Notes: a model not told the origin generated them from the sequence alone. Positions 42,792 to 50,256 are shown, counted from the stretch's first letter. The stretch is DNA of 64,000 nucleotides from Solirubrobacter deserti (GCF_027587175.1 NZ_JAPCID010000028.1:1-64000), one strand, 5' to 3'. A program made the numbers and translations.

Positions 42792-43594
42792 GCCGGGCGG
42801 CGTGGCGGGCCACACAGGCGATGGTCCTGCGGGACCTGCGGATCCTGCTCTCGTACCGCTTCCGCTGGATCTCGATCCTGCTCGGCCCGGCGGTGTTCGT
42901 CGTGCTCTTCTACTACGTGTCGCGGCTCGTCGTCGTCGAGTCCGTCGGGTCCTCGGACGGCTACTTCTCGTTCGTGATCACCGGCATGGCCGGGCTGGCC
43001 GTGCTCACCGCCGCCGTGTCCGAGGTGTCCACGACGCTGCGCAACGAGCAGATCGCGGGCACGCTCGAGCGCCTGGCGACGTCCGCCTTCGGGCCCCTGC
43101 GCGCGTGCGTGGCCATGACGGTGTACCCCGTGTTGCAGGCCATGGTCGTGGGCATGGTGACGATCCTGATGGGGATGGCGATCGGCAACCTGCGTCCCGG
43201 GCTCCCGGAGCTCGTGGCGGCCGTGCCCGCGCTGGCGCTCGTCGCCTTCGCGTTCGCGCCACTGGGGCTGCTGGCCGCGGCCCTCACCTTCGTCGTGCGC
43301 CAGGCGACGATGGGGGTGACGCTCATGATCACCGTCTTCTCCGTGGTCGCCGGCGTGTACTTCCCCATCTCGCTGCTGCCGGAGTGGATCCGCTGGACGT
43401 CGGACGTGCAGCCCTTCACCCCGGCCGTCGGCATCCTGCGGCACCTGCTGGCGACCTCCCCGCTGGAGGGGTCCGTCTGGGGCGACGCCGCGCGGCTCGC
43501 CGCGTTCACCGTGGTATTGCTGCCCCTGAGCCTGATCGCGCTCCGGGCCGCGCTCGCGCACGCCCGCGCGCGCGGCACAATGACCGAATATTAA
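42788..43594 (+). CDS. ABC-2/CcmB-like exporter permease of the lasso cluster
   Basis: 268 residues with six hydrophobic segments. Family-like elements are RDLRILLSYRFRWISILLGP at the start, TTLRNEQIAGTLERLATSAF in the first cytoplasmic loop and PISLLPEWIRWTSDVQPFTPAV near the end, all typical of ABC-2 permeases. ATG 42788 is coupled to the ATPase. It differs from the fused PCAT/LasD exporters of many proteobacterial lasso clusters. Confidence 0.83.
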   Translation: MSRAAWRATQAMVLRDLRILLSYRFRWISILLGPAVFVVLFYYVSRLVVVESVGSSDGYFSFVITGMAGLAVLTAAVSEVSTTLRNEQIAGTLERLATSAFGPLRACVAMTVYPVLQAMVVGMVTILMGMAIGNLRPGLPELVAAVPALALVAFAFAPLGLLAAALTFVVRQATMGVTLMITVFSVVAGVYFPISLLPEWIRWTSDVQPFTPAVGILRHLLATSPLEGSVWGDAARLAAFTVVLLPLSLIALRAALAHARARGTMTEY

Positions 43595-43614
43595 AGGCGC
43601 CGGAGACCTTGTCT

Positions 43615-43899
43615 TTGACCGATCCCCTCGTTCGGAACGTGTCCATCCCGGAGCACGTCGTCTTCCGCTCGTTCGCGAGTGAGACCGTCGTGCTCAACCT
43701 GCAGACGCAGAAGTTCCACGGGCTCAACGCCTCGGCCGGGCGGATGGTGGAGGTGCTCGGCCGTGAGAAGTCCGTCGGCGCGGCGCTCACGGAGATCGCG
43801 CGCGACTTCGAGCGCCCCGAGGCGGAGATCGAGCCGTACCTGCTCGAGTTCGTGGAGACCATGCTCGAGCGCGGACTGCTCGTCGTCACGGATGGTTGA
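43615..43899 (+). CDS. PqqD-family RRE protein (lasso B1)
   Basis: About 94 residues: FRSFASETVVLNLQTQKFHGLN, split by the typical beta-turn, then VEVLGREKSVGAALTEIARDF and VETMLERGLLV. This is the winged-helix PqqD fold that binds the precursor leader and presents it to the B2 peptidase and the cyclase. There is no ATG; TTG 43615 lies 9 bases behind GGAG (43602-43605) and TTG 43609 is an alternative. The end overlaps the kinase gene by 8 bases. Confidence 0.87.
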   Translation: MTDPLVRNVSIPEHVVFRSFASETVVLNLQTQKFHGLNASAGRMVEVLGREKSVGAALTEIARDFERPEAEIEPYLLEFVETMLERGLLVVTDG

Positions 43900-44833
43900 C
43901 GCTCCCCGCGCCCGAGCGGGCCACGCGTTCGGGCTCGCGCTCGAGAGCGACTTCGACGTGCTCGGGCTCGTGCCCGACGCGGCCACGGAGCGGCTGCCGG
44001 AGTGCTCGCTGCGGCTCGTGGAGGGCGCGGCGCTGACCGCCGAGTGGGCCGGCGCGGGGGCGCGCTCGGTGCTGGTGGAGGGCGCCCCCGAGGCGCCCGC
44101 GGCGACGATCGACGTGCACGACGAGCTCGGGTATCGGCTCAGCGCGCGCTACTTCGGCACGTGCGTGGTGCGCCCGGGCGCGGCGCGCATCGACTGCGCG
44201 CCGCCGCCCGTGCCCGCCTGGCGCTGGCAGCGCTTCCTGGTCGGGCGCGTGCTGCCGTTCGCGGCGATGCACCGCGGGTACGAGATCCTGCACGCCAGCG
44301 CGGTGGCGCTCGACGGCCGCGTGCTGGCCTTCGCGGGCGCGCGCGGGTGGGGGAAGACGTCGCTGGCCGTCAACCTCGTGCTCGGCGCGGGCGCCCGGCT
44401 GGTGACCGACGACGTGCTCGTCCTGGAGGTGCGCGACGGCAGGCCGTTCGTGCACCCGGGCCTGGGCGTCACCAACCTGCGCCCGCAGGAGGAGCAGCGG
44501 CTCGGGGCCGCGACCGCGCAGCTGGGGGACCGCCTCGGTCGCACGGGGCAGACCAAGTCCCATTACACCGTCGCCCGCGAGTCCCGTGCGCTTCCACTCG
44601 CTCGGCTGCACCTGCTCGGCGGCGGGGACGAGGACGCCGCGGTCATCCGGCCGGCGCGGGTGACCCCGGTGCAGCTGCTCGGCAATGCGTTCCTGGTCGG
44701 GGCGCGCGAGCCGGCCTCCTTGGCGCACCTGCTCGCGACGTGCGGAACGGTGGCCGAGACCGTCGAGATCGTGGAGGTCGCGCGGGGCCTCGTGGAAGGC
44801 CCCGCGGAGCTCGCCACCCGCCTGGCGGCATGA
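43892..44833 (+). CDS. HPr kinase/phosphorylase-like lasso peptide kinase
   Basis: 313 residues. The C-terminal two thirds have the HprK fold: ILHASAVALDGRVLAFAG in two runs, P-loop GARGWGKTSLAV near 149-160, LVTDDVLVLE and TNLRPQ. The N-terminal part is a beta-rich domain. In the paeninodin family such kinases phosphorylate the C-terminal Ser of the lasso precursor; the precursor here also ends in Ser. It is not the classical HprK of sugar regulation, since no HPr signature helix follows and it lies inside a RiPP cluster. It overlaps the PqqD gene and, by ATGA, the cyclase gene. Confidence 0.84.
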   Translation: MVDAPRARAGHAFGLALESDFDVLGLVPDAATERLPECSLRLVEGAALTAEWAGAGARSVLVEGAPEAPAATIDVHDELGYRLSARYFGTCVVRPGAARIDCAPPPVPAWRWQRFLVGRVLPFAAMHRGYEILHASAVALDGRVLAFAGARGWGKTSLAVNLVLGAGARLVTDDVLVLEVRDGRPFVHPGLGVTNLRPQEEQRLGAATAQLGDRLGRTGQTKSHYTVARESRALPLARLHLLGGGDEDAAVIRPARVTPVQLLGNAFLVGAREPASLAHLLATCGTVAETVEIVEVARGLVEGPAELATRLAA

Positions 44834-46527
44834 TCGCCGCGATCCTCGATCCCGGCGGGCGCCGCGCGGGGCCCGAGGCGGCGCTGCGACGGGCCGGGGC
44901 CACTGCGGTCGCCCGCTTCGGGGCGATGTGGCTCGGCTGGACCGGCGGACCGCCGCTGGAGGTCGACGGCGTGACGGTGCTCGTCGACGGGCCGGCCGGC
45001 GAGCGCGCCGCGTCCCTGCTCGCCGGGGCCGCGCGCGGGCGACCGCCGGCGCCCGAGGTCCCCACCGGCCTGGCCTGGGCCGCCGCCGAAGACCGCGGCG
45101 CCGCTGTCCGCGACCTCACCGGCGCCCGCCCGCTCTTCGTGCGCCGGGAGGGCGAGGTGACGTACCTCGCGTCCGAGGTGCGCGAGCTGCTCGCGCTGCT
45201 GCCGGGCGCGCCGGGCACCGACGATGAGGCCGCGGCCCTGTGGCTCGCGATGGAACCGCTCGGCCAGCGGACGCTGTACGCCGGCGTCGCGCCCGTCCCG
45301 GCGGGGCACTGGCGCGCGTTCGACGCGGCGAGCGCGCGGCGCTACTGGCAGCCGGCGCCGGAATCGCTGAGCCTGGGGCGCGAGGCCGCGGCGGAGCGGG
45401 TGTGGACCGCTCTGCGGGAGGCGGTCGGGCCGTGCGTGCGGGCGGCCGAACGGCCCGCGGTGCGCTTGAGCGGGGGCCTCGACTCGAGCGCCGTGCTCGC
45501 CGCGGCGATCGCCGAGGGGGTGGTGCCCGCGGCCGTCAGCACCGTGTTCCCGCAATATCCCGAGGCCGACGAGGCGGAGTTGATCGCCGCGGTGGCGGGA
45601 CAGCTGGGGGCGCCGTCGCGCACGTTCGCGGCCGGCCCGCGCGACCTGCTGGCCGACGGCGCCGCGTTCCTCGCGCGCTGGGGTGTGCCGCAGGAGTACC
45701 CCGGCCGCGGGCTGTTCCATCCGATGCTGGAGGCCGCGGCGGCGGCGCACGACGTGGTGCTCGACGGCGAGGGCGGTGACGAGCTGTTCGGGTGCGAGCC
45801 GTTCCTGCTCGCCGACCTCGTCCGCCACGGCCGGCTGGCCGCCGCGCGGCGGGTCGCGCACCGTCTCCCGGGCGCGCCCGAGCGGTTGCCGGCGCGTGCC
45901 TATCGCGTCATCGCGCGCCGCTGGGTGGCGGGACCGCTCGCACCGGCGCGCCTGCGTCCGCCGGCGCGGGTCGGCGCCGACCTCGACTGGTTCGCGGACG
46001 CGATGACGCCGCGCGCCCGTGCGGCGGTGCGGGCACGCCGGGCGCAGCTCGACTGGCGGTCGCGCCCAGGCCCCCGGTGGCTTGCCCGGCGGATCGCGCT
46101 GATCGTCACGCTCCCGGCCGAGGCGGGCTCGGCCGACTACCTGCGCCGCGTCACGGCCATGGCGGGCGTGTCCGGCGCCAGCCCGCTGACCGACCGGCGA
46201 CTGGTCGAGACCGTGCTCTCGCTGCCACCCGAGCACGCCTTCGATCGCCGCCGGGACAAGGAGCTGCTGCGGACCGCGCTCGCCGGGCACGTCCCGGACG
46301 TGGTCCGCCTGCGCGCGGAGAAGTCGCACTTCGGCGACGCCGTCCTCGACAACCTCGACCGGGCCGCGCTGCTCGAGCGGCTCACCCCGGACCTCGCGCC
46401 GTATCTCGACGTGGCGCGCGTGCGCCGCCAGGTGCAAGCCGGCCCTGACGCCCACCCCCGCGGCCGGGCCGGATGGATGTTCGAGAGCTGGCGCGCGGCG
46501 ATGCTCGCCACCTTCCTGACGCGCTGA
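44830..46527 (+). CDS. Asparagine-synthase-like lasso cyclase (C protein)
   Basis: 565 residues. The C-terminal synthetase domain has the PP-loop LSGGLDSSAVLAAAI at about 212-226, LDGEGGDELFG at about 311-321 and YLRRVTAMAGV. The N-terminal half is a glutaminase-like fold, but the nucleophile Cys2 of true asparagine synthetases is missing (it begins MIAAILDPGG). It should adenylate the side-chain carboxyl of the core Asp and close the macrolactam with the freed N-terminal Gly. The precursor gene follows 55 bases downstream. Confidence 0.9.
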   Translation: MIAAILDPGGRRAGPEAALRRAGATAVARFGAMWLGWTGGPPLEVDGVTVLVDGPAGERAASLLAGAARGRPPAPEVPTGLAWAAAEDRGAAVRDLTGARPLFVRREGEVTYLASEVRELLALLPGAPGTDDEAAALWLAMEPLGQRTLYAGVAPVPAGHWRAFDAASARRYWQPAPESLSLGREAAAERVWTALREAVGPCVRAAERPAVRLSGGLDSSAVLAAAIAEGVVPAAVSTVFPQYPEADEAELIAAVAGQLGAPSRTFAAGPRDLLADGAAFLARWGVPQEYPGRGLFHPMLEAAAAAHDVVLDGEGGDELFGCEPFLLADLVRHGRLAAARRVAHRLPGAPERLPARAYRVIARRWVAGPLAPARLRPPARVGADLDWFADAMTPRARAAVRARRAQLDWRSRPGPRWLARRIALIVTLPAEAGSADYLRRVTAMAGVSGASPLTDRRLVETVLSLPPEHAFDRRRDKELLRTALAGHVPDVVRLRAEKSHFGDAVLDNLDRAALLERLTPDLAPYLDVARVRRQVQAGPDAHPRGRAGWMFESWRAAMLATFLTR

Positions 46528-46546
46528 CCTCCTCCTTTTCTTCGTC

Positions 46547-46575
46547 TTGTCCCCGGGCGCCCGCTGACCCAGAAT
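46547..46575 (+). promoter_or_regulatory. Promoter of the lasso precursor gene
   Basis: TTGTCC (46547-46552) and CAGAAT (46570-46575) are 17 bases apart, each matching four of six consensus bases. The -10 ends 7 bases before GTG 46583, so the precursor would have a leaderless mRNA. No Shine-Dalgarno is visible before the GTG. A separate promoter would allow more precursor than enzyme. Confidence 0.45.
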
Positions 46576-46582
46576 CCGGGTC

Positions 46583-46735
46583 GTGAAGCACACCGACGAC
46601 AAGCCGACCTTCGAGATCCCGAAGGTCGTCGACTACGGCGATCTCGCCGAGATCACCGCGGGCCAGTCCTCTGGCTCCCGGCTCGACGCGACGTTCCCGA
46701 ACGGGACTCCGATCCCGAACCTCACCTTCTCCTAG
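46583..46735 (+). CDS. Lasso peptide precursor (A), 50 residues
   Basis: A short GTG-started gene. Leader residues 1-26 hold FEIPKVVDYGDLAEITA, which fits the lasso leader pattern (aromatic-x2-Pro ... Gly ... Leu/Ile-Thr) with the conserved Thr at position -2. The predicted core is residues 27-50 (24 residues): it begins GQSSGSRLD, so Gly1 and Asp9 can form a nine-member macrolactam ring; the tail contains FPNG, a TPIP turn and ends NLTFS. The C-terminal Ser matches the presence of the HPr-kinase-like protein. The tail Phe residues could plug the ring. There is no Cys, so it would be a class II lasso. All of this is prediction from sequence. Confidence 0.85.
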   Translation: MKHTDDKPTFEIPKVVDYGDLAEITAGQSSGSRLDATFPNGTPIPNLTFS

Positions 46736-46748
46736 GCGGGCGTGGGGG

Positions 46749-46770
46749 CCTCCCGCCCACGGGCGGGGGG
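46749..46770 (+). terminator. Hairpin terminator behind the lasso precursor
   Basis: CCTCCCGCC and GGCGGGGGG pair almost perfectly around a short loop, followed by CGCCTTTGCTT. It ends the precursor transcript 27 bases before the -10 of the LuxR gene. Confidence 0.55.
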
Positions 46771-46796
46771 CGCCTTTGCTTGCCGCTGGTCCCGGA

Positions 46797-46802
46797 TAGG
46801 CT
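46797..46802 (+). promoter_or_regulatory. -10 element TAGGCT of a leaderless promoter
   Basis: It ends 7 bases before GTG 46810; TTTGC at 46775-46779 may be a weak -35. Confidence 0.5.
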
Positions 46803-46809
46803 TGCGCCC

Positions 46810-47445
46810 GTGAACCGCGCTCCGCTGCGCATCGCCGTCATCGCCGAGGACGACGCGCAGCCGCGGATCGCGGCGGCGCTGTCCGCGTGGGGGCTCAGCC
46901 GCCCGCCCGCCACCCTCGACGACGCGGACGCGGTCATCGCCGAGCTGCGCGGCTCGGCCGGCGAGCAGCGCCGGCGCGGCAAGGTCGTCGTGGAAGCCGC
47001 GAGCGCGCCCGTGATCGCCGTCACGGATCTGAGCGCTCGCGTCGAGCTCGAGCGCCTGCTCGAGACAGGCCTGCGGGGCATCGTGCTCACGTCGCGCCTC
47101 GACGCGAGCCTCGGGCCGACGGTGTTCGCCGTCGCCGCCGGTCAGATCTGCTCGCCCGCCGAAGGGGAGGGCCGAGCCAGGCCGCGCGCGCTGACCCGCC
47201 GCGAGCGCGACGTGATGACCCTCGTCGTCATGGGCCTTTCCAACGCGGAGATCGCCCGCCGCCTGCACCTGGGCGAGACCACGGTCAAGAGCCACGTCGC
47301 GACGTCGCTGCGCAAGCTCGGGGTCCGTACGCGAGCCGAGGCCACGCAGCTGCTGCTCGACCCCGACGAGCGCGCCGGAGCCGGCGTGATCGCCCTGGGG
47401 GGGACGCTGGAACCGATCGACATCGACCTTCCGTTGCCTGAGTGA
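46810..47445 (+). CDS. LuxR-family transcriptional regulator
   Basis: 211 residues. The C-terminal helix-turn-helix is clear: LTRRERDVMTLVVMGLSNAEIARRLHLGETTVKSH (in two runs) and LRKLGVRTRAEA. The N-terminal 115 residues look like a degenerate receiver domain (IAVIAEDD at the start, VIAVTDLSARVE and GLRGIVLTSRLD later) and the usual phosphoacceptor Asp is not evident. It may be an orphan regulator of the lasso cluster that ends just upstream; this is by position only. Start fixed by the TAGGCT element. Confidence 0.78.
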   Translation: MNRAPLRIAVIAEDDAQPRIAAALSAWGLSRPPATLDDADAVIAELRGSAGEQRRRGKVVVEAASAPVIAVTDLSARVELERLLETGLRGIVLTSRLDASLGPTVFAVAAGQICSPAEGEGRARPRALTRRERDVMTLVVMGLSNAEIARRLHLGETTVKSHVATSLRKLGVRTRAEATQLLLDPDERAGAGVIALGGTLEPIDIDLPLPE

Positions 47446-47454
47446 TCGACGCGC

Positions 47455-47784
47455 TCAGGCGGGCCCCGGGGTGACCGGCGCCTCCAGATCGACGACCTCG
47501 AACTCCATCACGGCGGACCCGTGCGCGACGGCACCTTGGCTGTCGGCGCGGGCCTGCACGTGCCCGCGCGTGAAGGCCGCGCTCTTGACCCAGTTCTGGA
47601 ACGCCTCGTCGGACTCCCAGTGGGTGACGACGAAGTAGCGCGTCTCGCCCTTGACCGGGCGCAGCAGCTGGAACCCGAGGAAGCCGGGCTGGTTGTCCAC
47701 CTCGCGTGCGCGCGCGGCGAACCGCTGCTCGAGCTCGGGCCCACGGCCCTCGGCGACCTCAATCGCGTTGATCTTCACGACCAT
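47455..47784 (-). CDS. mhuD: MhuD-like heme-degrading monooxygenase (ABM fold)
   Basis: 109 residues, very similar in sequence to mycobacterial MhuD: VVKINAIEV at the start, PGFLGFQLLRPVKGE and RYFVVTHWESDEAFQNW. The residues needed for heme degradation in IsdG/MhuD are present: Asn6, Trp65 and His75. It should open heme to release iron in the cytoplasm. It overlaps the hydrolase gene upstream by 10 bases, and its 3' end is 9 bases from the LuxR gene end. Confidence 0.82.
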   Translation of the reverse strand: MVVKINAIEVAEGRGPELEQRFAARAREVDNQPGFLGFQLLRPVKGETRYFVVTHWESDEAFQNWVKSAAFTRGHVQARADSQGAVAHGSAVMEFEVVDLEAPVTPGPA

Positions 47785-48611
47785 GGCAGCGAGCGTACTG
47801 CGGCCGCGATGTCCGCCGGGCGCTCCTCCGGCACGAAGTGGCCGCAGCCGTCCAGCAGCAGCGTGATCGCGTCGTCGCCGTGACGGTCCAGCCCTTGGGC
47901 GAGCGCGGTGCCGATCGGGTCGCGCCGGCCCTGCAGCAGCCGCGTCGGGAGCGTGAGCCGGCCGGAGGGCCCGCGCAGGACCTCGCGCGTGAGGAACTGG
48001 CGGTAGTACTGGCTACCCGCCCCCGCGGTGGTGCGGTAGCGCTCGACGTAGATCGGCTCCGCCGCCCGGTCGTAGGTCTCCCGGTCACCCCACGCGCCGC
48101 GCAGGAAGCGCGTGACGACGTGCGGGATCAGCAGCGGGCCGAGCACCGGCGCGGCGATCGGCGGCTGGTAGAGGAAGCGCGGCAGCTCGCGCAGCAGCTT
48201 CTGAGGCGTATTGAACGGATGGACGATCCCGGCGGCGACGTAGCCGTGGAAGCGGTCCGGGTGGTCGAGCGCGAGGTGCCAGCCGACCCAGCCGCCCCAG
48301 TCGTGACCGACAAGGATCACCTTCTCGAGCTCGAGCGCGTCCAGCAGCGCGATCTGGTCGGCGGCGATCGTGGCCTTGCGGTAGTCGCCGTCGGGCGCGG
48401 CGCTCGTCCACCCGAGCCCGCGCAGGTCGGGCGCGATGATCCGGTGGTCGGGGAGCGCGGCGAACAGCCGGCGCCACTGGTACCAGTGCTGCGGGAAGCC
48501 GTGCAGGGCGAGGACGGGCGGGCCCTCACCGTGCTCGGCGACGTGGACGCGCAGGCCGTTCGGTAGGTCGACGTAGTGGTGGGTGACGCCTTCGAGCGCG
48601 GGCGGGTTCAC
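47775..48611 (-). CDS. Alpha/beta hydrolase, epoxide-hydrolase type
   Basis: 278 residues: oxyanion motif HGFPQHWYQWRRL, nucleophile elbow GHDWGG with the Asp of epoxide hydrolases or haloalkane dehalogenases, and DGCGHFVPEERP with the catalytic His. The substrate is not known. It is transcribed first and overlaps the heme oxygenase gene. GTG 48611 lies 6 bases behind TAGGTT on the minus strand (plus-strand AACCTA, 48618-48623), so it is probably leaderless. Confidence 0.85.
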   Translation of the reverse strand: MNPPALEGVTHHYVDLPNGLRVHVAEHGEGPPVLALHGFPQHWYQWRRLFAALPDHRIIAPDLRGLGWTSAAPDGDYRKATIAADQIALLDALELEKVILVGHDWGGWVGWHLALDHPDRFHGYVAAGIVHPFNTPQKLLRELPRFLYQPPIAAPVLGPLLIPHVVTRFLRGAWGDRETYDRAAEPIYVERYRTTAGAGSQYYRQFLTREVLRGPSGRLTLPTRLLQGRRDPIGTALAQGLDRHGDDAITLLLDGCGHFVPEERPADIAAAVRSLPWS

Positions 48612-48617
48612 GCGGTG

Positions 48618-48623
48618 AACCTA
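48618..48623 (-). promoter_or_regulatory. -10 element TAGGTT of a leaderless promoter
   Basis: Six bases before GTG 48611 on the minus strand, for the hydrolase and heme oxygenase genes. Confidence 0.45.
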
Positions 48624-48717
48624 CCCACTGGGCCTGATTGCGCCCGAGCGGCCGCGGCACCTGGGCCTTCGTACAGATCCGCTCAAGCGAACCGCCGGCC
48701 GTGCCGACACCGAGAAC

Positions 48718-48933
48718 GTGACCTGGTTGATCGGCATCGCCTCCCTCTGGCTCTTCGTCTGCCTCCTCGCCGTCTCGCTGTGCGCGATGGCTCGCCGCGG
48801 GGACGACGCCCTCGCCGCCCTCGCGTACGCGCGCGAGGAAGACGAGGAGGTGGGCTTCGTGGCCGCGTTCGCGGAGCCGCAGGTCGCGCCTGAGCGGGTG
48901 CGCCCGCAGCCCGCGCCGCGCTCGGCGCGCTAG
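48718..48933 (+). CDS. Small single-pass membrane protein
   Basis: 71 residues. One membrane helix right at the N-terminus (WLIGIASLWLFVCLLAVSLCAM) written here as two overlapping parts of one segment of about 20 residues, then a short acidic region (REEDEEVGF) and a Pro/Arg tail. No family recognised. Base composition and codon use match the neighbours. It precedes the ribosomal protein genes but is separated from them by about 150 bases with a probable promoter. Confidence 0.5.
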   Translation: MTWLIGIASLWLFVCLLAVSLCAMARRGDDALAALAYAREEDEEVGFVAAFAEPQVAPERVRPQPAPRSAR

Positions 48934-48997
48934 ACCCTTTCGCCTGGACACCGGGACAGTTCGCCCGGCTCTTCACGGGCACGCGCGACGAGGCGCT

Positions 48998-49050
48998 ATT
49001 CTTCATTGCCACCTCGCGCCGGAGCGGGGTTTTCCTTTGCCCCGGCGCAT
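48998..49050 (+). promoter_or_regulatory. Promoter and leader hairpin before rpmG
   Basis: TATTCT at 48998-49003 is a good -10 box. About 15 bases further on, GCGCCGG and CCGGCGC can pair around AGCGGGG-TTTTCCTTTG-CC, giving a strong leader stem shortly before rpmG. This may be an attenuator or autoregulatory structure of the rpmG-secE-nusG operon. Confidence 0.4.
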
Positions 49051-49083
49051 CCACGAACCCACGACTCTCGGAGCACGCCGTCC

Positions 49084-49248
49084 ATGGCCCGCGGAGACGT
49101 CCGGATCGCTGTGACCCTCGCGTGCGAGGAGTGCAAGCGCCGGAACTACCAGACGAAGAAGTCCAAGCGCAACAACCCGGATCGCATCACCCTGCGCAAG
49201 TACTGCAAGTGGTGCCGCCGTCACACCGGGCACCGCGAGACGCGCTAG
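49084..49248 (+). CDS. rpmG: 50S ribosomal protein L33
   Basis: 54 residues with four zinc-binding Cys (CEECKRRNY and [14 protein letters not shown]), so it is the zinc-containing form. Normal size and full-length match to bacterial L33 (VTLACEEC ... [15 protein letters not shown]). It is the first gene of the secE-nusG operon, as in many actinobacteria. Confidence 0.95.
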   Translation: MARGDVRIAVTLACEECKRRNYQTKKSKRNNPDRITLRKYCKWCRRHTGHRETR

Positions 49249-49269
49249 CTCAAGGAAAGAACTCCAGAG

Positions 49270-49722
49270 ATGGCCACCGATCGTCCACGCCGTGGAAGCG
49301 ACGACCTCGAAGAGGATCGCGTCCGCAACGACGAGTACGCGCGCGACACGGGTGACACCGAGCCCGCCGATCCGCTCGGGCAGGCGATGCCCGACGTGAC
49401 GGAGGCGCACCTCGCCGAGGTCGGCGGAGACGATCGCGATCGCACCGCCGCGGCGCCGCCCGCCCCGCCCGAGCCGCCCACCGGTTCCGGCAACGGCGAC
49501 TCGCACGAGCACGGCGACGCCCCGGTTCACCGCAAGGGCCTGTTCGGCCGCGCGGCCGACTTCCTGCGCGCGTCGTGGGCCGAGCTGCGCCGCGTCCAGT
49601 GGCCCGACCGCCGTCAGGTCGGGCAGGGCACTGCCGTCACGCTCGGGTTCGTGGTCGTCGCGGGCGCGTATTTGGGCCTGCTCGACGCCATCTGGAACCC
49701 CCTGATCCAGGCCATCCTGTAG
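49270..49722 (+). CDS. secE: Preprotein translocase subunit SecE with long N-terminal extension
   Basis: 150 residues; the SecE part is only the last 65: FLRASWAELRRVQWPDRRQV, then the single membrane helix VTLGFVVVAGAYLGLLDAI. The first 85 residues are acidic and low in complexity (EED, DD, PPAPPEPP) and are not found in minimal SecE. SecE clamps SecY in the membrane. AAGGAAAG lies upstream of the ATG. The extension could be cytoplasmic and disordered. Confidence 0.9.
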   Translation: MATDRPRRGSDDLEEDRVRNDEYARDTGDTEPADPLGQAMPDVTEAHLAEVGGDDRDRTAAAPPAPPEPPTGSGNGDSHEHGDAPVHRKGLFGRAADFLRASWAELRRVQWPDRRQVGQGTAVTLGFVVVAGAYLGLLDAIWNPLIQAIL

Positions 49723-49734
49723 AGGCCCCCACCC

Positions 49735-50256
49735 ATGTTTCGCTGGTACGTCATCAACACCTATTCCGGGCACGAGAACAAGGTCAAGCAGAACCTCGAG
49801 CACCGAGTCTCTTCCCTGAACCAGACGCGCGCCGTGCGTCAGGTCGTCGTTCCGACGGAGACCGTTCAGGAGATGAAGGACAACCAGAAGGTCTCGGTCG
49901 AGAAGCGGACCATGCCCGGCTACGTGCTGGTGAACATGGACCTCAACGAGGACTCCTGGCAGGTCGTCAAGGGCACCCCGGGCGTGACCGGGTTCGTGGG
50001 CGCGTCAAACGAGCCGATCCCACTGACGCAGGCCGAGGTCGACCGCCTGCTCCACCGTGAGGTGGCGCAGAAGGTCCCGAGCAGGGCCCAGTTCACGATC
50101 GGCGAATCTGTCAAGGTGATCTCCGGTCCGCTCTCCGACTTCTCGGGCGAGATCTCGGAGATCAACGAGGACGCGTCCAAGCTGAAGGTGCTCGTCTCCA
50201 TCTTCGGGCGCGAGACCCCAGTCGAGGTCGGGTACGACCAGGTGAAGAAGATCTAA
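49735..50256 (+). CDS. nusG: Transcription termination/antitermination factor NusG
   Basis: 173 residues: NGN domain with [19 protein letters not shown] and [11 protein letters not shown], then the KOW domain [19 protein letters not shown]. NusG binds RNA polymerase and couples it to Rho or the ribosome. Its TAA shares a base with the ATG of rplK (TAATG). Confidence 0.96.
   Translation: MFRWYVINTYSGHENKVKQNLEHRVSSLNQTRAVRQVVVPTETVQEMKDNQKVSVEKRTMPGYVLVNMDLNEDSWQVVKGTPGVTGFVGASNEPIPLTQAEVDRLLHREVAQKVPSRAQFTIGESVKVISGPLSDFSGEISEINEDASKLKVLVSIFGRETPVEVGYDQVKKI

Noticed and set aside
43892-44833. Classical HPr kinase of carbon catabolite control
   Set aside because: It lies inside a RiPP cluster, lacks the HprK family signature helix and has no PTS gene near it.
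40529-46735. Polysaccharide or ordinary asparagine synthesis as the role of the cyclase region
   Set aside because: B2, PqqD/RRE and a precursor with lasso leader features next to an Asn-synthase-like protein lacking Cys2 fit a lasso cluster much better.
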